NCBI GenBank assembly: GCA_030040625.1
Contig: JASHTI010000062.1
Location: 1 to 7,119, forward strand
Length of the DNA stretch: 7,119 nt
Direction: 5' to 3'
From: Thermoplasmata archaeon
Lineage (GTDB): Archaea; Thermoplasmatota; Thermoplasmata; Lutacidiplasmatales; UBA184
The translations under genes were made by a program, and so were the position numbers. Shown here in pieces: positions 6,184 to 7,119 of this stretch (position 1 is its first letter; each line of letters begins with the position of its first letter). The notes beneath the pieces are model-generated. The model ran no database searches, had not been told where the DNA came from, and saw only the letters and a list, made by a program, of their open reading frames with translations.

Positions 6184-6200
6184 AGGTAAGTGACGGCCGC

Positions 6201-6884
6201 GTGCGACGCGCCGCCCGGCCCGGCGACCGGCCGGAGCCAACGTTTTCTCCGCGGTCCCCGTCCTCGGCCGTGCCCGCTCGCCGGCGACAGATCGAACTCT
6301 CGGTCGAGCGCCCGCTCCCCGGCCGGGGCGCCGACGGAACGATCGTTCGCCTGAGCGCGACGTTCGAGGCCGGCGCCGCGGGCGACGGCCCGTCGAGCAC
6401 GGAGCTCGCCCGCGCCATCGAGGAGCTCACCCGGGACCTCGACAGCGCCCTCGCGGCCACGAGCGGCGTCGGAGTCGCCGGACGCGCCGACCGGGACCTC
6501 CGCGAACTCGTGGAGACGTACCGGCCGCGCCAGCGCGAGCTGGTCGACCTCCTGCTCGCGGACGGCGAGCTGTCGGCCACCGAGCATGCGCTGCTGCACC
6601 GTCACCTCGAGGGCCAGCCGCCGGTCGCCGCACCGACCGCGCCGCCCTCCGCCGAGCTCGGCCCGGTCGGCGAGACGCCGATCGCCGCCGCGCCGCTCGC
6701 GGTCGACCGCAAGCTTCCGCCGGCCCGACCGGTACCGGAGCTGCTGCGGACCTACGAGATCAGCTCGCTCCGCCAGGCCGGCGCCGTCCGTGCGCGCCGC
6801 CAGATCTCCTTCGCGGAATACATGGCGCTGAAGCGCCACTTCGAGGCCGCCGAGGGCAAGGAGCCGGCGGCTCCGGGCGCGTAG
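6201..6884 (+). CDS. Protein of unknown function with two SHOCT-like helical modules, divergent from hxlR
   Basis: 227 residues from GTG 6201; GTG 6270 is an alternative that drops a poorly structured, Arg/Pro-rich start. I do not recognise a named family. Residues 29-57 look like two beta strands (RQIELSVERPLP, GTIVRLSATFEAG), followed by an acidic helix at 66-86 (STELARAIEELTRDLDSALAA). Two similar helical modules occupy 100-138 and 178-216, joined by a Pro/Ala-rich linker. Each ends in a segment of the form (Q/E)(I/L)S..E...L.RH.E (ELSATEHALLHRHLE; QISFAEYMALKRHFE), reminiscent of the small SHOCT helix pair. No signal peptide, membrane segment or catalytic motif is visible, so a cytoplasmic adaptor or oligomerisation role is possible but unproven. 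It is transcribed away from hxlR across an 83-bp region with the shared operator, which suggests HxlR control. Confidence 0.8.
   Translation: MRRAARPGDRPEPTFSPRSPSSAVPARRRQIELSVERPLPGRGADGTIVRLSATFEAGAAGDGPSSTELARAIEELTRDLDSALAATSGVGVAGRADRDLRELVETYRPRQRELVDLLLADGELSATEHALLHRHLEGQPPVAAPTAPPSAELGPVGETPIAAAPLAVDRKLPPARPVPELLRTYEISSLRQAGAVRARRQISFAEYMALKRHFEAAEGKEPAAPGA
6498..6614 (+). repeat. First copy of a 39-residue module in the unknown protein
   Basis: Residues 100-138, starting LRELVETYRPRQ and ending ELSATEHALLHRHLEG. Aligned without gaps to the second copy, 11 of 39 residues match, including E-L..T-Y near the start and S, E, L, R-H, E near the end. Divergence at the DNA level implies an old duplication. 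Confidence 0.55.
6732..6848 (+). repeat. Second copy of the 39-residue module
   Basis: Residues 178-216, starting VPELLRTYEISSL and ending QISFAEYMALKRHFEA. This copy is the closer of the two to a SHOCT-like pattern: a helix, a short turn, I-S..E-Y, then L-K and a hydrophobic end. Confidence 0.55.
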
Positions 6885-6885
6885 G

Positions 6886-7119
6886 TCAGTCGTCCTCCGA
6901 AGGATCGCGGGTCCCCTTCGCGCCCGGCGGGAGCGGGACGAGGGCGACCGCGATCTCGCCGACATCCGTGATGCCCACGGGCATCCGGATCGGTCGGAGG
7001 CGGTCCGACGAGGAGCCGGCGTTCGGGTCGCCGATCGCCCCGACCGCCGCCCCGGACGGCCCGGAGGTCCGCAGCAGCCCGATGCTGACCTCGCGGCGGC
7101 GGTTATCCTGACGCGCGCG
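6886..7119 (-). CDS. C-terminal fragment of an unidentified protein (5' end outside window)
   Basis: A minus-strand frame enters from the right edge and ends with TGA at 6888-6886, giving 77 residues with third positions almost entirely G or C. The sequence has a basic start (RARQDNRRREVSIGLLRTSG), a Gly/Ser/Ala-rich middle, a hydrophobic strand-like part (RMPVGITDVGEIAVALVPLP) and an acidic tail (RDPSEDD). No family is recognised. It converges on the preceding plus-strand gene with a single base between the two stop codons. Confidence 0.65.
   Translation of the reverse strand, partial: RARQDNRRREVSIGLLRTSGPSGAAVGAIGDPNAGSSSDRLRPIRMPVGITDVGEIAVALVPLPPGAKGTRDPSEDD

Noticed and set aside
6159..6965. 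268-codon minus-strand open frame antisense to the unknown gene
   Set aside because: It crosses the shared promoter and two genes. The plus-strand frame has patterned secondary structure and an internal duplication that support it as the coding one.

Overview
The window is about 70% G+C with strongly G/C-biased third codon positions. It probably comes from a high-GC archaeon, most likely a Thermoplasmatota-type lineage. The evidence is one AT-rich island at 6151-6183 that holds an archaeal BRE/TATA-like promoter, an archaeal-style RNA 2',3'-cyclic phosphodiesterase, a HerA/VirD4-like ATPase, and a secreted Ig/PKD-like protein rich in N-glycosylation sequons. The taxonomic call is inference; no rRNA or marker gene is present.

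Left part, minus strand, reading from 4901 down to 1: (i) an 846-residue ATPase with an N-terminal domain, a HerA/TraG-type motor core, a winged helix and a C-terminal PD-(D/E)xK-like nuclease domain. Its Shine-Dalgarno lies in a hairpin that abuts the ATG. (ii) 22 nt downstream, a compact ThpR-type 2H phosphoesterase (181 aa), likely in the same operon. (iii) A large secreted or surface protein of Ig/PKD-like modules whose 3' end lies beyond base 1. Its signal-peptide region seems to carry a one-base insertion in a G run. It appears only as a frame left open at the window edge, with no stop inside the window.

Middle: about 700 nt (4919-5637) with no convincing gene. It holds a G-quadruplex-type tract and hairpins just after the hxlR stop.

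Right part: an HxlR-family regulator (minus, 5638-6117) diverges from a 227-residue unknown protein (plus, 6201-6884). Between them lies a 23-bp inverted repeat that overlaps the BRE/TATA of the hxlR promoter, a textbook layout for autoregulation and co-control of the divergent gene. The unknown protein carries two copies of a ~39-residue helical, SHOCT-like module. One base after its stop, the C-terminal 77 residues of another minus-strand gene enter from the right edge.

The most unusual items are the single-polypeptide motor-plus-nuclease fusion next to an RNA phosphodiesterase, its occluded ribosome binding site, and the HxlR/duplicated-module pair sharing one palindromic operator.
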